Assembly (NCBI RefSeq): GCF_008039565.1
Contig: NZ_VDUX01000006.1
Coordinates: forward strand, 124,001-188,000
Origin: Aeromicrobium terrae
Lineage (GTDB): Bacteria > Actinomycetota > Actinomycetes > Propionibacteriales > Nocardioidaceae
Reading direction: 5' to 3'
DNA length: 64,000 bases
Shown here in pieces: positions 8,433 to 16,710 of this stretch. Position numbers and translations under genes: made by a program. The notes beneath the pieces were generated by a model. That model saw nothing but the letters and a program-made list of their open reading frames with translations, was not told where the DNA came from and made no database searches. Every line of letters starts with the position of its first letter. The stretch's first letter is position 1.

Positions 8433-8969
8433 GTGCGTCCCCGCAGCCCCCTCTGGTACCTCGCCGCGCTGTTCCTGGCGCTCGGCGCCTGGGTGATCGG
8501 CGCGGTCGTCGCCGCCGGGGCGTGGGACATCGTGCGCGACGCGGGCGTGAGCTCGTCCACCGCGCCGGTGGACGCCGCCGACCGGAGCGTCGCGATCTTC
8601 ACCGACGTCGTGCAGCCAGAACGCCGGGTCACCTGCAGCTACACGGTGGCGCCCGCGAAGAAGGGCGCCAAGCCGCAGGCGATCGAGCCCGCCCCCATCG
8701 ACCTGACGATCGCCGACGACGGCACCGAGTGGTACCTCATCGGGTTCGTGCTGGACGGCAAGGACGGGATGACCGTCGCCTGCACGCCGCGCGACAAGCG
8801 CACCGACAACGCCAGCTACGCGGTCTCCGCGGTCGACGGGTTCTCCCAGCGCGCCAACGTCGGCAACGGCATCGCCATCCTGGGCACGGTCGCCGGCATC
8901 GGCCTCGGCATCTGGACGTTCATCAACCGCCGGCGACGACTGCAGGAGGCCGACGATGCATCCGCTTGA
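8433..8969 (+). CDS. Two-helix membrane protein of unknown function
   Basis: The 178-residue product begins at a GTG and has one transmembrane helix near the N-terminus (WYLAALFLALGAWVIGAVVAA) and another near the C-terminus (GIAILGTVAGIGLGIWTFI), followed by an arginine-rich tail. The central domain of about 110 residues, with two cysteines, would lie outside the membrane. I recognise no family. Its end overlaps the start of the next gene by 14 nt, which suggests translational coupling. Confidence 0.7.
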   Translation: MRPRSPLWYLAALFLALGAWVIGAVVAAGAWDIVRDAGVSSSTAPVDAADRSVAIFTDVVQPERRVTCSYTVAPAKKGAKPQAIEPAPIDLTIADDGTEWYLIGFVLDGKDGMTVACTPRDKRTDNASYAVSAVDGFSQRANVGNGIAILGTVAGIGLGIWTFINRRRRLQEADDASA

Positions 8970-9744
8970 GCCCTTCGTGGAGGCGTGGCGCGGCACCACC
9001 CGCGACGTCCTCGACCTGCTCCCGACACTGTCCGACGACGACTGGGTGCGTCCCACGGACTGCCCCGGATGGTCCGTGCACGACGTCGTGGCGCACCTCG
9101 CGCACCTGGAGTCGGTCCTCGCCGGACTGGAGGCGGACGACTGGCCGCGCGGTGACGCGGTCCCGCCGAGCTCCTACACACAGGCGGGCGTCGACGCCCG
9201 CCGCGACCGCACCCCGGCCGAGCTCGCGGACGAGCTCGAGCGCGCCGTCGGCATCCGGTCCGACGCCCTGACCGAGCTGCCCGACCCGGACGGCACGCCC
9301 GGCAAGACGCCGGGCGACGCCCCGTGGTCGTGGCAGACGCTGCTGAGCAACCGCTCCATCGACTTCTGGGTGCACGAGCAGGACGTCCGCCGCGCGGTCG
9401 ACCGGCCCGGCAGCCTCGACTCCGGCGGGGCGCAGGTCACCACGCACTCGTTCGCCGCGGGCATGCCGTTCGTGCTCGGCAAGCGGGTCAAGCCCCTGGC
9501 CGGCACGTCGGTGGTCTGGACGCTCACCGGCGGGGTGCCGCTCGAGGTCGGCGCCGTGATGGGTGACGACGGCCGGGCCAGCGGGGACGTCGCGACGGAT
9601 CCCACCACCCGGCTGGTCCTCACGTCCGAGGCGTTCACCGTGCTCGGCGCCGGCCGCCGCGGGCCCGAGGCCGTCGACGTCGAGATCGAGGGCGACGAGG
9701 AGCTCGGCCGCGCGGTCCTGGGAGGCATGGCGCTGACTCGCTAG
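8956..9744 (+). CDS. Mycothiol-dependent maleylpyruvate isomerase-like (DinB-fold) protein
   Basis: The 262-residue protein has the MDMPI N-terminal four-helix metal-binding domain followed by the MDMPI C-terminal domain. The opening motif PTDCPGWSVHDVVAHLAHLE carries the first histidine ligand. A second motif, IDFWVHEQDVRRA, has the later histidine, but an aspartate stands where the usual second ligand glutamate is expected. Characterised members use mycothiol with a bound metal for cis-trans isomerisation or thiol transfer; the substrate here is unknown. The start overlaps the previous frame. Confidence 0.85.
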   Translation: MHPLEPFVEAWRGTTRDVLDLLPTLSDDDWVRPTDCPGWSVHDVVAHLAHLESVLAGLEADDWPRGDAVPPSSYTQAGVDARRDRTPAELADELERAVGIRSDALTELPDPDGTPGKTPGDAPWSWQTLLSNRSIDFWVHEQDVRRAVDRPGSLDSGGAQVTTHSFAAGMPFVLGKRVKPLAGTSVVWTLTGGVPLEVGAVMGDDGRASGDVATDPTTRLVLTSEAFTVLGAGRRGPEAVDVEIEGDEELGRAVLGGMALTR

Positions 9745-9758
9745 GTACCGTTCTCTCC

Positions 9759-10694
9759 GTGACCTGGACGACTGACGACATCCCCGACCTCACCGGCAAG
9801 CGCGCCGTCATCACCGGCGTGACCGGCTTCGGGCTCGGGCACCACACGGCGCTCGAGCTCGCGCGCAAGGGCGCCGAGCTGGTCGTGACCGCCCGCAACG
9901 CCGAGAAGGCGAAGGCCACCGTCGCCGACATCGAGGACAAGGTGCCGGGAGCCGTCGTCGACGTCGTCGACCTCGACCTGTCCGAGCTCGCCGGCACCGT
10001 CGCCGCCGCCGAGGAGGTCCGTCAGCGCTACGACCGCGTCGACATCCTCATCAACAACGCCGGCATCATGGCGACGCCGAAGGCCACCACCGCCGACGGG
10101 TTCGAGCTGCAGATGGGCACCAACCACCTCGGCCACTTCGCCTGGACGGCGACGCTCTGGCCGCTGCTGACGTCCAGCTCCGCGCGCGTCGTGACCATCA
10201 GCTCGCTCGCGCACGCCTGGGCCCGCGGCATCGACCTCGACACGCTCACGCCCGAGGGCTCGTCGCGTCGCTACGGGAAGTGGCGGGTCTACGGCGAGAC
10301 CAAGCTCGCGAACCTGCTCTTCGCCAAGGAGCTGGACCGCCGGGTGAAGGCGGCCGGCGTCGACGTCCTGAGCGTCGCCGCGCACCCCGGCTACTCGGCG
10401 ACCAACCTGCAGAAGACCGGCCTCGCCATGGGCAACAAGCTGTTCGCCACCGGAGTCTTCCAGGTCTCCAAGATCATCGGGCAGTCGCCGGCCGCCGGCG
10501 CGTGGCCGGCCCTGCGCGCGGCCACCGAGCCGGGCCTCGAGGGCGGCGAGTACTTCGGCCCCAACGGGCCCGGCGGGTACCGCGGCCGACCGAAGCGGGC
10601 GGGCATGACGCGCATCGCCCGAGACCCCGATCTGGCTGCTCAGCTGTGGTCCGCGTCGGAGAAGGCGACGGGGATCACGTTTGACGTCGGCTGA
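9759..10694 (+). CDS. Short-chain dehydrogenase/reductase (retinol-dehydrogenase type)
   Basis: The 311-residue oxidoreductase has the Rossmann cofactor motif GVTGFGLGHHTA, the NNAG motif (DILINNAGIMATP), the catalytic serine region VTISSLAHAW and the YxxxK pair in VYGETKLANLLF. The arginine-containing segment VTARNAEKAK after strand 2 favours NADP(H). Length and the C-terminal PNGPGGYRGRPK region resemble the light-dependent protochlorophyllide reductase/retinol dehydrogenase-like SDR group common in actinomycetes. The substrate is unknown. It starts at a GTG 14 nt after the preceding gene and is probably in the same operon. Confidence 0.9.
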   Translation: MTWTTDDIPDLTGKRAVITGVTGFGLGHHTALELARKGAELVVTARNAEKAKATVADIEDKVPGAVVDVVDLDLSELAGTVAAAEEVRQRYDRVDILINNAGIMATPKATTADGFELQMGTNHLGHFAWTATLWPLLTSSSARVVTISSLAHAWARGIDLDTLTPEGSSRRYGKWRVYGETKLANLLFAKELDRRVKAAGVDVLSVAAHPGYSATNLQKTGLAMGNKLFATGVFQVSKIIGQSPAAGAWPALRAATEPGLEGGEYFGPNGPGGYRGRPKRAGMTRIARDPDLAAQLWSASEKATGITFDVG

Positions 10695-10722
10695 GGCCGC
10701 TTGCGGCCGAACGCCGACGGCA

Positions 10723-10766
10723 GGTCGAGTGTGCTGCGGCGAAGCCGCCCGGCGTATCGAGACCAG
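10723..10766. repeat. Partial copy of a dispersed palindromic repeat (GTATCGAGACC family)
   Basis: The segment opens with GGTCGAGT and closes with CGTATCGAGACC, matching one half of the complete palindromic element at 53508-53609, with an internal GCGGCGAAGCCGC hairpin. It lies in the 141-nt gap after the SDR gene. Confidence 0.6.
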
Positions 10767-10835
10767 TGTGAGATGCCTCATGGCATCGGGCCCTCGGCTC
10801 GATCGAGGCGCCAGGTTGACGTAACGTCGAACGCA

Positions 10836-11312
10836 ATGAGCCCAGACATGACTGTCCGAGACATCACGTTCGACGACCTCGACACCGTGGTCGACATCAA
10901 CCAGACGGCGCTCGAGGGCGTCGGCCCGCTGGACCGCGAGGGCCTCGCGCTCCTCGTGAAGCAGGCCGACCAGGCCCTGGTCGTGGACGACGACGGCGAC
11001 ATCGCCGGCTTCGTCATCACGCTGCCGCCCGGCGCCACCTACGAGTCGAGCCGCTACGAGTGGTTCGAGAAGCGCCTGGACGACTACGTCTACCTCGACC
11101 GCATCGTCGTGGCCGACACGCACCGCCGCCTCGGCGTCGCGTCGCGCCTGTACGACGAGATCGAGGGCGAGAAGCCCGTCGCGCTCGAGGTCTACGAGAC
11201 CAACGACGCGTCCCTCGCGTTCCACGAGCAGCGCGGCTTCGAGCCGGTCGGCGAGCTCGAGCACGCCGGCAAGACGAACATCATGTTCGTCCGTGAGCCC
11301 GACGCGGCCTGA
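10836..11312 (+). CDS. GNAT-family N-acetyltransferase
   Basis: The 158-residue product is a single GNAT domain. The acetyl-CoA pyrophosphate-binding region is visible as IVVADTHRRLGVASRLYDEI, and the C-terminal segment NDASLAFHEQRGFEPVGE is typical of the family. The substrate is unknown; a small amine or a protein N-terminus are both possible. I start at the ATG at 10836; a second ATG lies at 10848. An 11-bp perfect palindrome, GACGTAACGTC (10818-10828), ends 7 nt before the start and overlaps a -10-like element, so the message may be leaderless. Confidence 0.88.
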   Translation: MSPDMTVRDITFDDLDTVVDINQTALEGVGPLDREGLALLVKQADQALVVDDDGDIAGFVITLPPGATYESSRYEWFEKRLDDYVYLDRIVVADTHRRLGVASRLYDEIEGEKPVALEVYETNDASLAFHEQRGFEPVGELEHAGKTNIMFVREPDAA

Positions 11313-11324
11313 GTCCCGTCGGCA

Positions 11325-12620
11325 TCAGCCCAGGCCGGACATCCGCGCCCAGGCCTCGGGGTCGTCGGCCTTGAGCCGCGCCCGGGCCCGGACGCGGTAG
11401 CGGACGAGCTGGGTCAGGCCCAGCGCCCAGAACACGTACTGGCACGACATCGCCCAGCGGAACGCCCCGGGCGAGTAGTCGGTGCTCGCGCCAGGCGTGC
11501 GCCAGTCGAGCACGACGCCGATGCCGAGCACGAGCACCAGGCTGGCGAGGAAGCCGCCCTGGTTGATGATTCCCGTGGCGGCGCCGAGACGTGACGCCGG
11601 GTTGAAGCTGCGGCCGAAGTCGAACCCGATCATCGACGCGGGACCGCCGACCCCCGCGACCAGGACGAGCAGCACCAGCAGCCACGAAGGTGCCGTGCCC
11701 GGCCAGACGAGCACGACGGTCCACACCACGGCGATCGACGCCACGATGCCGATCACGAGCGTCGAGCGGTGCCACGGGTGATGGGTGATCAGCCAGCCGA
11801 GCACGGGCCCGGCCGCCATGACGGCGACGACCAGCAGCGTGAGCAGCAGGCCCGCCTCGGCGTCGGAGCGGTGCTCGCCCTGCACGAAGAACGGGTAGCC
11901 CCACAGCAGCGCGAGCGTCGTTGCGCTGAACTGCGTGGAGAAGTGCGTCCAGAAGCCGAGTCGCGTGCCCGGGTGCTCCCACGAGTCCGCCAGGCTGCGC
12001 CGCACGGTCGCGAGCGACAGCGGCGCTCCGGAGACGATGCGCTGCTCGGGGCTGTCACGGATGATCACGACGAGGGCGACGGCCAGCACGACGCCGATCG
12101 AGGCGGCGATCAGGTACGAACGGGTCCAGCCGAGCTCGCGCAGCGACCATGTCATCGGCGCCGCCGCGGCGATCGCGCCGAGCTGCCCGAGCACGCCGGT
12201 CAGCTGCGTGACGAGCGGGATGCGGCGGGAGATGAACCAGGTGTTCACCAGGCGCAGGACGCAGACGAACGTCATGGCGTCGCCCATGCCGACGAACGCG
12301 CGGGCCACGAGGGCCAGGCCGTAGGAGTCGGCCAGGGCGAACCCGGTCTGCGCGGCGATCAGGACCAGGACCCCGACGAGCATCACCCGGCGCGACCCGA
12401 ACCGGTCGAGGATCAGGCCGACCGGCACCTGGAGCCCGGCGTAGACGAGCAGCTGCAGCACCGCGAACGTCGACAGCTGGGCGGCCGTGATGTCGAACCG
12501 CTCGGTGGCGGCCAGTCCGGCCACTGCCAGCGACGAGCGGTGGAACACCGCGAGCATGTAGACCGCGAGCGCCACCAGCCAGATCGTGACAGCGCCTCTC
12601 GCTTGCTCCGGCGTCGTCAC
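11325..12620 (-). CDS. MFS transporter, 12-helix type
   Basis: The 431-residue membrane protein has about twelve hydrophobic segments. The loop between helices 2 and 3 carries the MFS motif GLILDRFGSRRVMLVG, and the second half restarts near RLGFWTHFSTQF. The N-terminus with YMLAVFHRSSLAVAG is characteristic of a small actinobacterial MFS group resembling nitrate/nitrite or sugar-phosphate antiporters. The substrate cannot be assigned. It converges with the acetyltransferase (12 nt apart) and diverges from the DUF1684 gene, with only 17 nt between start codons. Confidence 0.88.
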   Translation of the reverse strand: MTTPEQARGAVTIWLVALAVYMLAVFHRSSLAVAGLAATERFDITAAQLSTFAVLQLLVYAGLQVPVGLILDRFGSRRVMLVGVLVLIAAQTGFALADSYGLALVARAFVGMGDAMTFVCVLRLVNTWFISRRIPLVTQLTGVLGQLGAIAAAAPMTWSLRELGWTRSYLIAASIGVVLAVALVVIIRDSPEQRIVSGAPLSLATVRRSLADSWEHPGTRLGFWTHFSTQFSATTLALLWGYPFFVQGEHRSDAEAGLLLTLLVVAVMAAGPVLGWLITHHPWHRSTLVIGIVASIAVVWTVVLVWPGTAPSWLLVLLVLVAGVGGPASMIGFDFGRSFNPASRLGAATGIINQGGFLASLVLVLGIGVVLDWRTPGASTDYSPGAFRWAMSCQYVFWALGLTQLVRYRVRARARLKADDPEAWARMSGLG

Positions 12621-12637
12621 CAGCCCAGTCTAGGAAC

Positions 12638-13276
12638 GTGCAGCCTTCCCCCGTGACGCTCGTCGACTGGCGGACCAGGATGAGCGCCCTCTACGCAGAG
12701 GTGTGCGCGGACGACGACCCGGAGCGCGGCCACGCGACGTGGCGCGCCGGTCGCGACGACCTGTTCCGCACGCATCCGCAGTCCCCCTTGCCGGCCCGCG
12801 ACCCGCTCCGGGAGACCGGCCTGCCCTACTGGCCGTACGACCCGGCATGGCGCCTCTCGGCGCCGATCGGACCGGCCGATCCCGACGACCGCCCCGGCGG
12901 GGGTGCCGGGCCGTGGGCGGCAGAACGTACTGTCGACGGCGGCGACGACGGCAACGTGACGATGGTGCGCATCGGGGCACTCGACGTCCCGGGCGTCGGG
13001 TCGCTCGACGTCTGGCGGCTGCACCAGTACGCCGGCGGGCTGTTCGTGCCGATCAAGGACGGCACGTCCGGCCAGGAGAGCTACGGCGCCGGGCGGTACC
13101 TGCTGGACACCGCGAAGGGCGCGTGGCTCGGCACCGACGGCGACGAGCTCGTGCTCGACCTCAACTTCACCTACCACCCGTCGTGCCGGTACGACGACCG
13201 CTGGCGCTGCCCGCTGGCCCCACCCGGCAACACCGTGGGCGTGCGGGTGGAGGCCGGCGAACGTCTCAGCGCCTAG
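12638..13276 (+). CDS. DUF1684 family protein
   Basis: The 212-residue protein is recognised as DUF1684 from the conserved C-terminal block, where DLNFTYHPSCRYDDRWRCPL and APPGNTVGVRVEAGER are typical, and from the N-terminal helix region with FRTHPQSPL. The family is cytoplasmic, widespread in actinobacteria and of unknown activity. GTG codons at 12638 and 12653 are both possible starts and neither has a clear ribosome site. Its end overlaps the end of the next, opposite-strand gene by 11 nt. Confidence 0.82.
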   Translation: MQPSPVTLVDWRTRMSALYAEVCADDDPERGHATWRAGRDDLFRTHPQSPLPARDPLRETGLPYWPYDPAWRLSAPIGPADPDDRPGGGAGPWAAERTVDGGDDGNVTMVRIGALDVPGVGSLDVWRLHQYAGGLFVPIKDGTSGQESYGAGRYLLDTAKGAWLGTDGDELVLDLNFTYHPSCRYDDRWRCPLAPPGNTVGVRVEAGERLSA

Positions 13277-13700
13277 CGGTGTCGCCGCGCCAGACCGAGA
13301 CCACCGCCATCGCGCCGATCAGCACCGGGACCAGCCAGGCGACGGCGTAGGGCGTCGGGACGATCCGGTCGTAGGCCTCTCCGCCCATCGAGAGGTTCGT
13401 CAGGGCCACGACGACGCCGAGCCCCAGCAGCGAGGCCGTCGTCCAGCGAGCCGTCATGGTGGGCCGGCGGGCGATCCACAGCGACACCAGGTACCCGATG
13501 ACGCCGAGGGCGCCGACGGTGACCAGGTAGGCGCCGATGGCGGTGCGGTCGGCGTCGACGTCCGACGCGCTCCAGCCCGGGTAGGCGTCGCGGACGTGGG
13601 CGGCGATCGAGTCGCCGTTCTGCATGTCGATCAGCGGCGCGACGGTCAGGGCGATGGTGGTGAGCGCGCCGGCCAGCAACCACCCTCGGGTTCGATTCAT
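13266..13700 (-). CDS. Four-helix membrane protein controlled by the divergent TetR regulator
   Basis: The 144-residue product begins at the ATG at 13700 behind AAGGAGA. It has about four transmembrane helices: an N-terminal one containing WLLAGALTTIALTV, two in the middle (YLVTVGALGVIGYLVSLW and ASLLGLGVVVALTN) and a C-terminal one containing LVPVLIGAMAVVS. No catalytic motif is visible. It shares an 83-nt divergent promoter with a TetR gene, and two strong palindromes in that space make it the likely target of repression. Confidence 0.75.
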   Translation of the reverse strand: MNRTRGWLLAGALTTIALTVAPLIDMQNGDSIAAHVRDAYPGWSASDVDADRTAIGAYLVTVGALGVIGYLVSLWIARRPTMTARWTTASLLGLGVVVALTNLSMGGEAYDRIVPTPYAVAWLVPVLIGAMAVVSVWRGDTARR

Positions 13701-13723
13701 GATGATCTCCTTGCGTGTCGATT

Positions 13724-13740
13724 CTCTTACAACGTAAGAG
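13724..13740. promoter_or_regulatory. TetR operator 1
   Basis: CTCTTACAACGTAAGAG is a perfect inverted repeat with 7-bp arms around AAC. It lies in the divergent space between the TetR gene and the membrane-protein gene, 23 bp centre to centre from a sister site. AT-rich palindromes in such a GC-rich genome stand out. Confidence 0.8.
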
Positions 13741-13748
13741 ACGGTACC

Positions 13749-13761
13749 CTTACACTGTAAG
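13749..13761. promoter_or_regulatory. TetR operator 2
   Basis: CTTACACTGTAAG repeats the core of operator 1 (CTTAC, 3-nt spacer, GTAAG). It lies 22 nt upstream of the TetR GTG start, so it probably mediates autoregulation. Confidence 0.78.
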
Positions 13762-13783
13762 AAAGCCAAACGAAGGAGACCCC

Positions 13784-14383
13784 GTGGCCGTGCAGCGGGC
13801 CGGACTGAGCCGCGACCGGGTGCTGCGCGCAGCCGTCGCGCTCGTCGACCGAGAGGGTCTGGACCGCCTGACGATGCGACGCCTCGGCGCGGACCTGGGC
13901 GTCGAGGCGATGACGCTGTACCACTACGTCGCGAACCGCGAGGCCCTGCTCGACGGCATCGTCGAGGTCGTGGTGGGCGACGCCGTCCCGGCCATCGACA
14001 CGACCACGGACTGGCGTCCTGTGCTGCGCGCGTACGGCACCGAGCTGCGGGAGGCGCTGCGGAAGCGCCCGGGCGTGCTGCCGCTGGTGATGAGCCGGCC
14101 CGCCGTCACGCCCTCGATGCTCGACGTCGTCGAGTCGGTGCTCGACCTCCTCCAGCGCAGCGGCTTCTCGCTCGAGCAGGCCTGGTCGCTCGTCCGCGGG
14201 ACCACCGTGCTCGCCACCGGCAGCGCGGTCGACCCGGGCAGCCTCGGCGAGGACGACCCGATCACCCAGTCCCACCCGCAGGCGGCCGCGGCGTTCGCGG
14301 CCGCCGCGGACCGGCCGGACGCCATGTTCGAGCTGGCCCTGGACGGGCTGCTCGACGGCTACGCGGGGCTGCTCAGTACGTGA
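13784..14383 (+). CDS. TetR-family repressor (TetR_C_1 class)
   Basis: The 199-residue protein starts at the GTG at 13784 behind GAAGGAGA. The N-terminal helix-turn-helix is clear (DRLTMRRLGADLGVEAMTLY followed by HYVANREALLDG), and the C-terminal ligand domain, with regular alpha helices, belongs to the class named after the tetracycline repressor. The MTLYHYVANR recognition segment is typical of that class. It should bind the twin CTTAC-GTAAG sites at 13724-13761 and repress itself and the divergent membrane protein; the inducer is unknown. It ends 11 nt inside the convergent E2 gene. Confidence 0.92.
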   Translation: MAVQRAGLSRDRVLRAAVALVDREGLDRLTMRRLGADLGVEAMTLYHYVANREALLDGIVEVVVGDAVPAIDTTTDWRPVLRAYGTELREALRKRPGVLPLVMSRPAVTPSMLDVVESVLDLLQRSGFSLEQAWSLVRGTTVLATGSAVDPGSLGEDDPITQSHPQAAAAFAAAADRPDAMFELALDGLLDGYAGLLST

Positions 14384-15722
14384 GAGCGGTGGCCGGGTCG
14401 CGCAGGATCGCAGCGACGTCGGCCAGGAAGCGGGAGCCCTGCTCGCCGTCGACGACCCGGTGGTCGAAGCTCAGCGCGAGCGTGGTGACCCAGCGCGCGA
14501 CGATCTCGTCGTCGTCGCCGACCCACGGCCGCTTCTCGATGGCCCCGACGCTGAGGATCCCAGACTCACCCGGGTTGATGATCGGCGTGCCGGCGTCGAC
14601 GCCGAAGACGCCGATGTTCGTGATGGTGAATGTGCCGCCGCTCATCTGGGCCGGCTGCGTCTTGCCCGCGCGAGCCGTGGCGGTGAGCTCGTCGAGTGCC
14701 TCGGCGAGCTCGTGCAGCGACTTGTCCTGCGCGCCCGGGATGTTGGGCACGACGAGGCCGCGGTCGGTGGCCGCGGCGATGCCGAGGTTGACCGAGCCCT
14801 TGAGCACGATCTCCTGCGCGTCGCCGTCCCACTGCGAGTTCAGCTCCGGGGTGCGGCGCATCGCGAGGCAGACCGCCTTGGCGACGACCAGCGTCGGCGA
14901 CACCTTGACGTCGGAGAACGCGCGGTCGGCCTTCAGCCGGGTGACGAGCTCCATCGTGCGGCTCACGTCGACGGTGATCCACTCGGTGACGTGCGGCGCG
15001 GTGAACGCGGACGCCACCATCGCGTCGGCGGTCCACTTGCGCACGCCCTTGATCGGTATGCGGACGTCGCCATCGTGGTCCTTGAGCTGGGGGTACCTCC
15101 CGCCGCTCTGCGGTGGGGGCGCGAAAGGACGCTTCGACAAGCTCAACGTCCCCTCGCTGCCGCCGTCACGGTTCGCGGCGTAGGCCTCGACGTCGGCGCG
15201 GGTGACGACGGGTCCGTCGCACGGCACCTCGGCGAGGTCGATGCCGAGGTCCTTGGCCAGCTTCCGCACGGGCGGCTTGGCCAGCGCGCGGGCGGGCGCG
15301 GGGTAGGTCTGCTCGACGTCGCGCGGCGCGACGTTGGCCTTGCGCCGGCGTGCGGGTGCACCGGACCGCGGACCGTAGCCGACGAGCACCGCCTGGCGCT
15401 CGGGCTCCTTCTCGGTCGGCGCGGGGGCGGTCTCGCCCTCGACGATCGAGCCGGCGGTGGCCGTGCTGGAGAACGCGTCGGCGGCCTCGCGGTCGCCGAT
15501 GGCGATGATCGGCGTGCCCACCGGCACCGTGTTGCCCTCCTCGACGAGCAGCGCCGTCACGACGCCGGCGTACGGGCTGGGCAGCTCCACGATGGACTTG
15601 GCGGTCTCGATGTCGACGATGACGTCGTTGACCTTGACGGTGTCGCCCACGGCGACACGCCAGGTGACGATCTCGGCCTCGGTGAGTCCCTCACCGACGT
15701 CGGGCAGCCTGAACTCGCTCAT
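14373..15722 (-). CDS. bkdC: Branched-chain 2-oxoacid dehydrogenase E2 (dihydrolipoamide acyltransferase)
   Basis: The 449-residue E2 transfers the acyl group from lipoyl-lysine to CoA. In order it has an N-terminal lipoyl domain (lipoylated lysine in DIETAKSIVELPSP), a flexible linker, a peripheral-subunit-binding domain (ARALAKPPVRKLAKDLGIDL) and the acyltransferase domain ending in the active-site motif DHRVVDG. The linker before the catalytic domain contains about 21 residues (around SLSKRPFAPPPQSGG) encoded by a palindromic repeat at 15082-15146 that interrupts the usual sequence. It follows the E1beta gene after 10 nt. The E3 subunit is not in the window. Confidence 0.93.
   Translation of the reverse strand: MSEFRLPDVGEGLTEAEIVTWRVAVGDTVKVNDVIVDIETAKSIVELPSPYAGVVTALLVEEGNTVPVGTPIIAIGDREAADAFSSTATAGSIVEGETAPAPTEKEPERQAVLVGYGPRSGAPARRRKANVAPRDVEQTYPAPARALAKPPVRKLAKDLGIDLAEVPCDGPVVTRADVEAYAANRDGGSEGTLSLSKRPFAPPPQSGGRYPQLKDHDGDVRIPIKGVRKWTADAMVASAFTAPHVTEWITVDVSRTMELVTRLKADRAFSDVKVSPTLVVAKAVCLAMRRTPELNSQWDGDAQEIVLKGSVNLGIAAATDRGLVVPNIPGAQDKSLHELAEALDELTATARAGKTQPAQMSGGTFTITNIGVFGVDAGTPIINPGESGILSVGAIEKRPWVGDDDEIVARWVTTLALSFDHRVVDGEQGSRFLADVAAILRDPATALTY
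15082..15146. repeat. Palindromic repeat captured in frame inside bkdC
   Basis: The ends form an inverted repeat, TTGAGCT (15082-15088) and AGCTCAA (15140-15146), with an inner near-hairpin CCCGCCG...CGGTGGG. The core TCGACAAGCTCAA (15134-15146) recurs in the opposite orientation at 52023-52035 in the acyl-CoA carboxylase gene. The length of 65 bp keeps the E2 frame open and adds a proline/serine-rich linker. Confidence 0.55.
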
Positions 15723-15732
15723 GCAACAGCTC

Positions 15733-16710
15733 CTAGTACGCGCGGGCGTGGTCGACGGCGTCGAGGATGCGGTCGATCCCCGGCAGGAAGTCGTCCTCGA
15801 CACGGCTGGGCGGGTAGGGAGTGTCGTAACCGGTGACGCGCTGCACCGGCGACTCGAGGGAGTAGAAGCACTCCTCCGTGACGCGGGCGGCGACCTCGGC
15901 GCCGAGGCCGAGCGTGCGCGACGCCTCGTGCACGACGATCGCGTGACCGGTGCGGCGCACGGACTCGTGCACCGGGGCCAGGTCGAGCGGCGACAGCGTG
16001 CGAAGGTCGATGACCTCGAGGTCGACGCCGTCCTCGTTGGCGGCCTCCGCCGCCTCGAGGCAGGTGGTGACCATCGGGCCGTACGTGATGAGCGTGGCGT
16101 CGGAACCGTCGCGGCGGATCAGCGACTGCCAGGGCGACATCGGCTCCGAGTCGAGGTCGACCTCGCCGGCCTCCCAGTAGCGCCGCTTGGGCTCCATGAA
16201 GACGACCGGGTCGTCGGTCTGCACGGCCTGCTGGATCATCCAGTAGGCGTCGTTGGCGGTGGCCGGGGCGAGGACCTTGAGGCCGGCGGTCATGACGAAC
16301 TGCGCCTCGGGGCTCTCGGAGTGGTGCTCGACCGCGCCGATGCCGCCGCCGTAGGGGATGCGGATGACGATGGGCATGCGCACGGCGCCGCTGCTGCGGA
16401 AGTGCAGCTTGGCGACCTGGCTGACGATCTGGTCGTACGCGGGGTAGACGAAGCCGTCGAACTGGATCTCGACGATCGGCCGGTAGCCGCGGAACGCCAG
16501 ACCGATGGCGGTGCCGACGATGCCGGACTCGGCCAGCGGGGTGTCCATGACGCGGCTCTCGCCGAAGTCCTTCTGGAGCCCGTCGGTGACGCGGAAGACG
16601 CCGCCCAGCGGGCCGACGTCCTCGCCCATGACGAGCACCTTCTCGTCGGACTCCAGCGCGGCGCGCAGCCCGGCGTTGATGGCCTTCGCGATCGGCAGCT
16701 TGTCGCTCAT
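15733..16710 (-). CDS. bkdB: Branched-chain 2-oxoacid dehydrogenase E1 beta subunit
   Basis: The 325-residue product is the usual length for E1beta. It has the transketolase pyrimidine-binding domain (VLVMGEDVGPLGGVFRVTDG, and DTPLAESGIVGTAIGLAFRG with the glutamate that activates thiamine diphosphate). The C-terminal transketolase domain follows (ATLITYGPMVTTCLEAAE and the VVVHEASRT region). It forms an alpha2beta2 E1 with the product of the upstream gene and decarboxylates 2-oxoacids derived from valine, leucine or isoleucine. The start overlaps the E1alpha stop (ATGA). Confidence 0.93.
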   Translation of the reverse strand: MSDKLPIAKAINAGLRAALESDEKVLVMGEDVGPLGGVFRVTDGLQKDFGESRVMDTPLAESGIVGTAIGLAFRGYRPIVEIQFDGFVYPAYDQIVSQVAKLHFRSSGAVRMPIVIRIPYGGGIGAVEHHSESPEAQFVMTAGLKVLAPATANDAYWMIQQAVQTDDPVVFMEPKRRYWEAGEVDLDSEPMSPWQSLIRRDGSDATLITYGPMVTTCLEAAEAANEDGVDLEVIDLRTLSPLDLAPVHESVRRTGHAIVVHEASRTLGLGAEVAARVTEECFYSLESPVQRVTGYDTPYPPSRVEDDFLPGIDRILDAVDHARAY

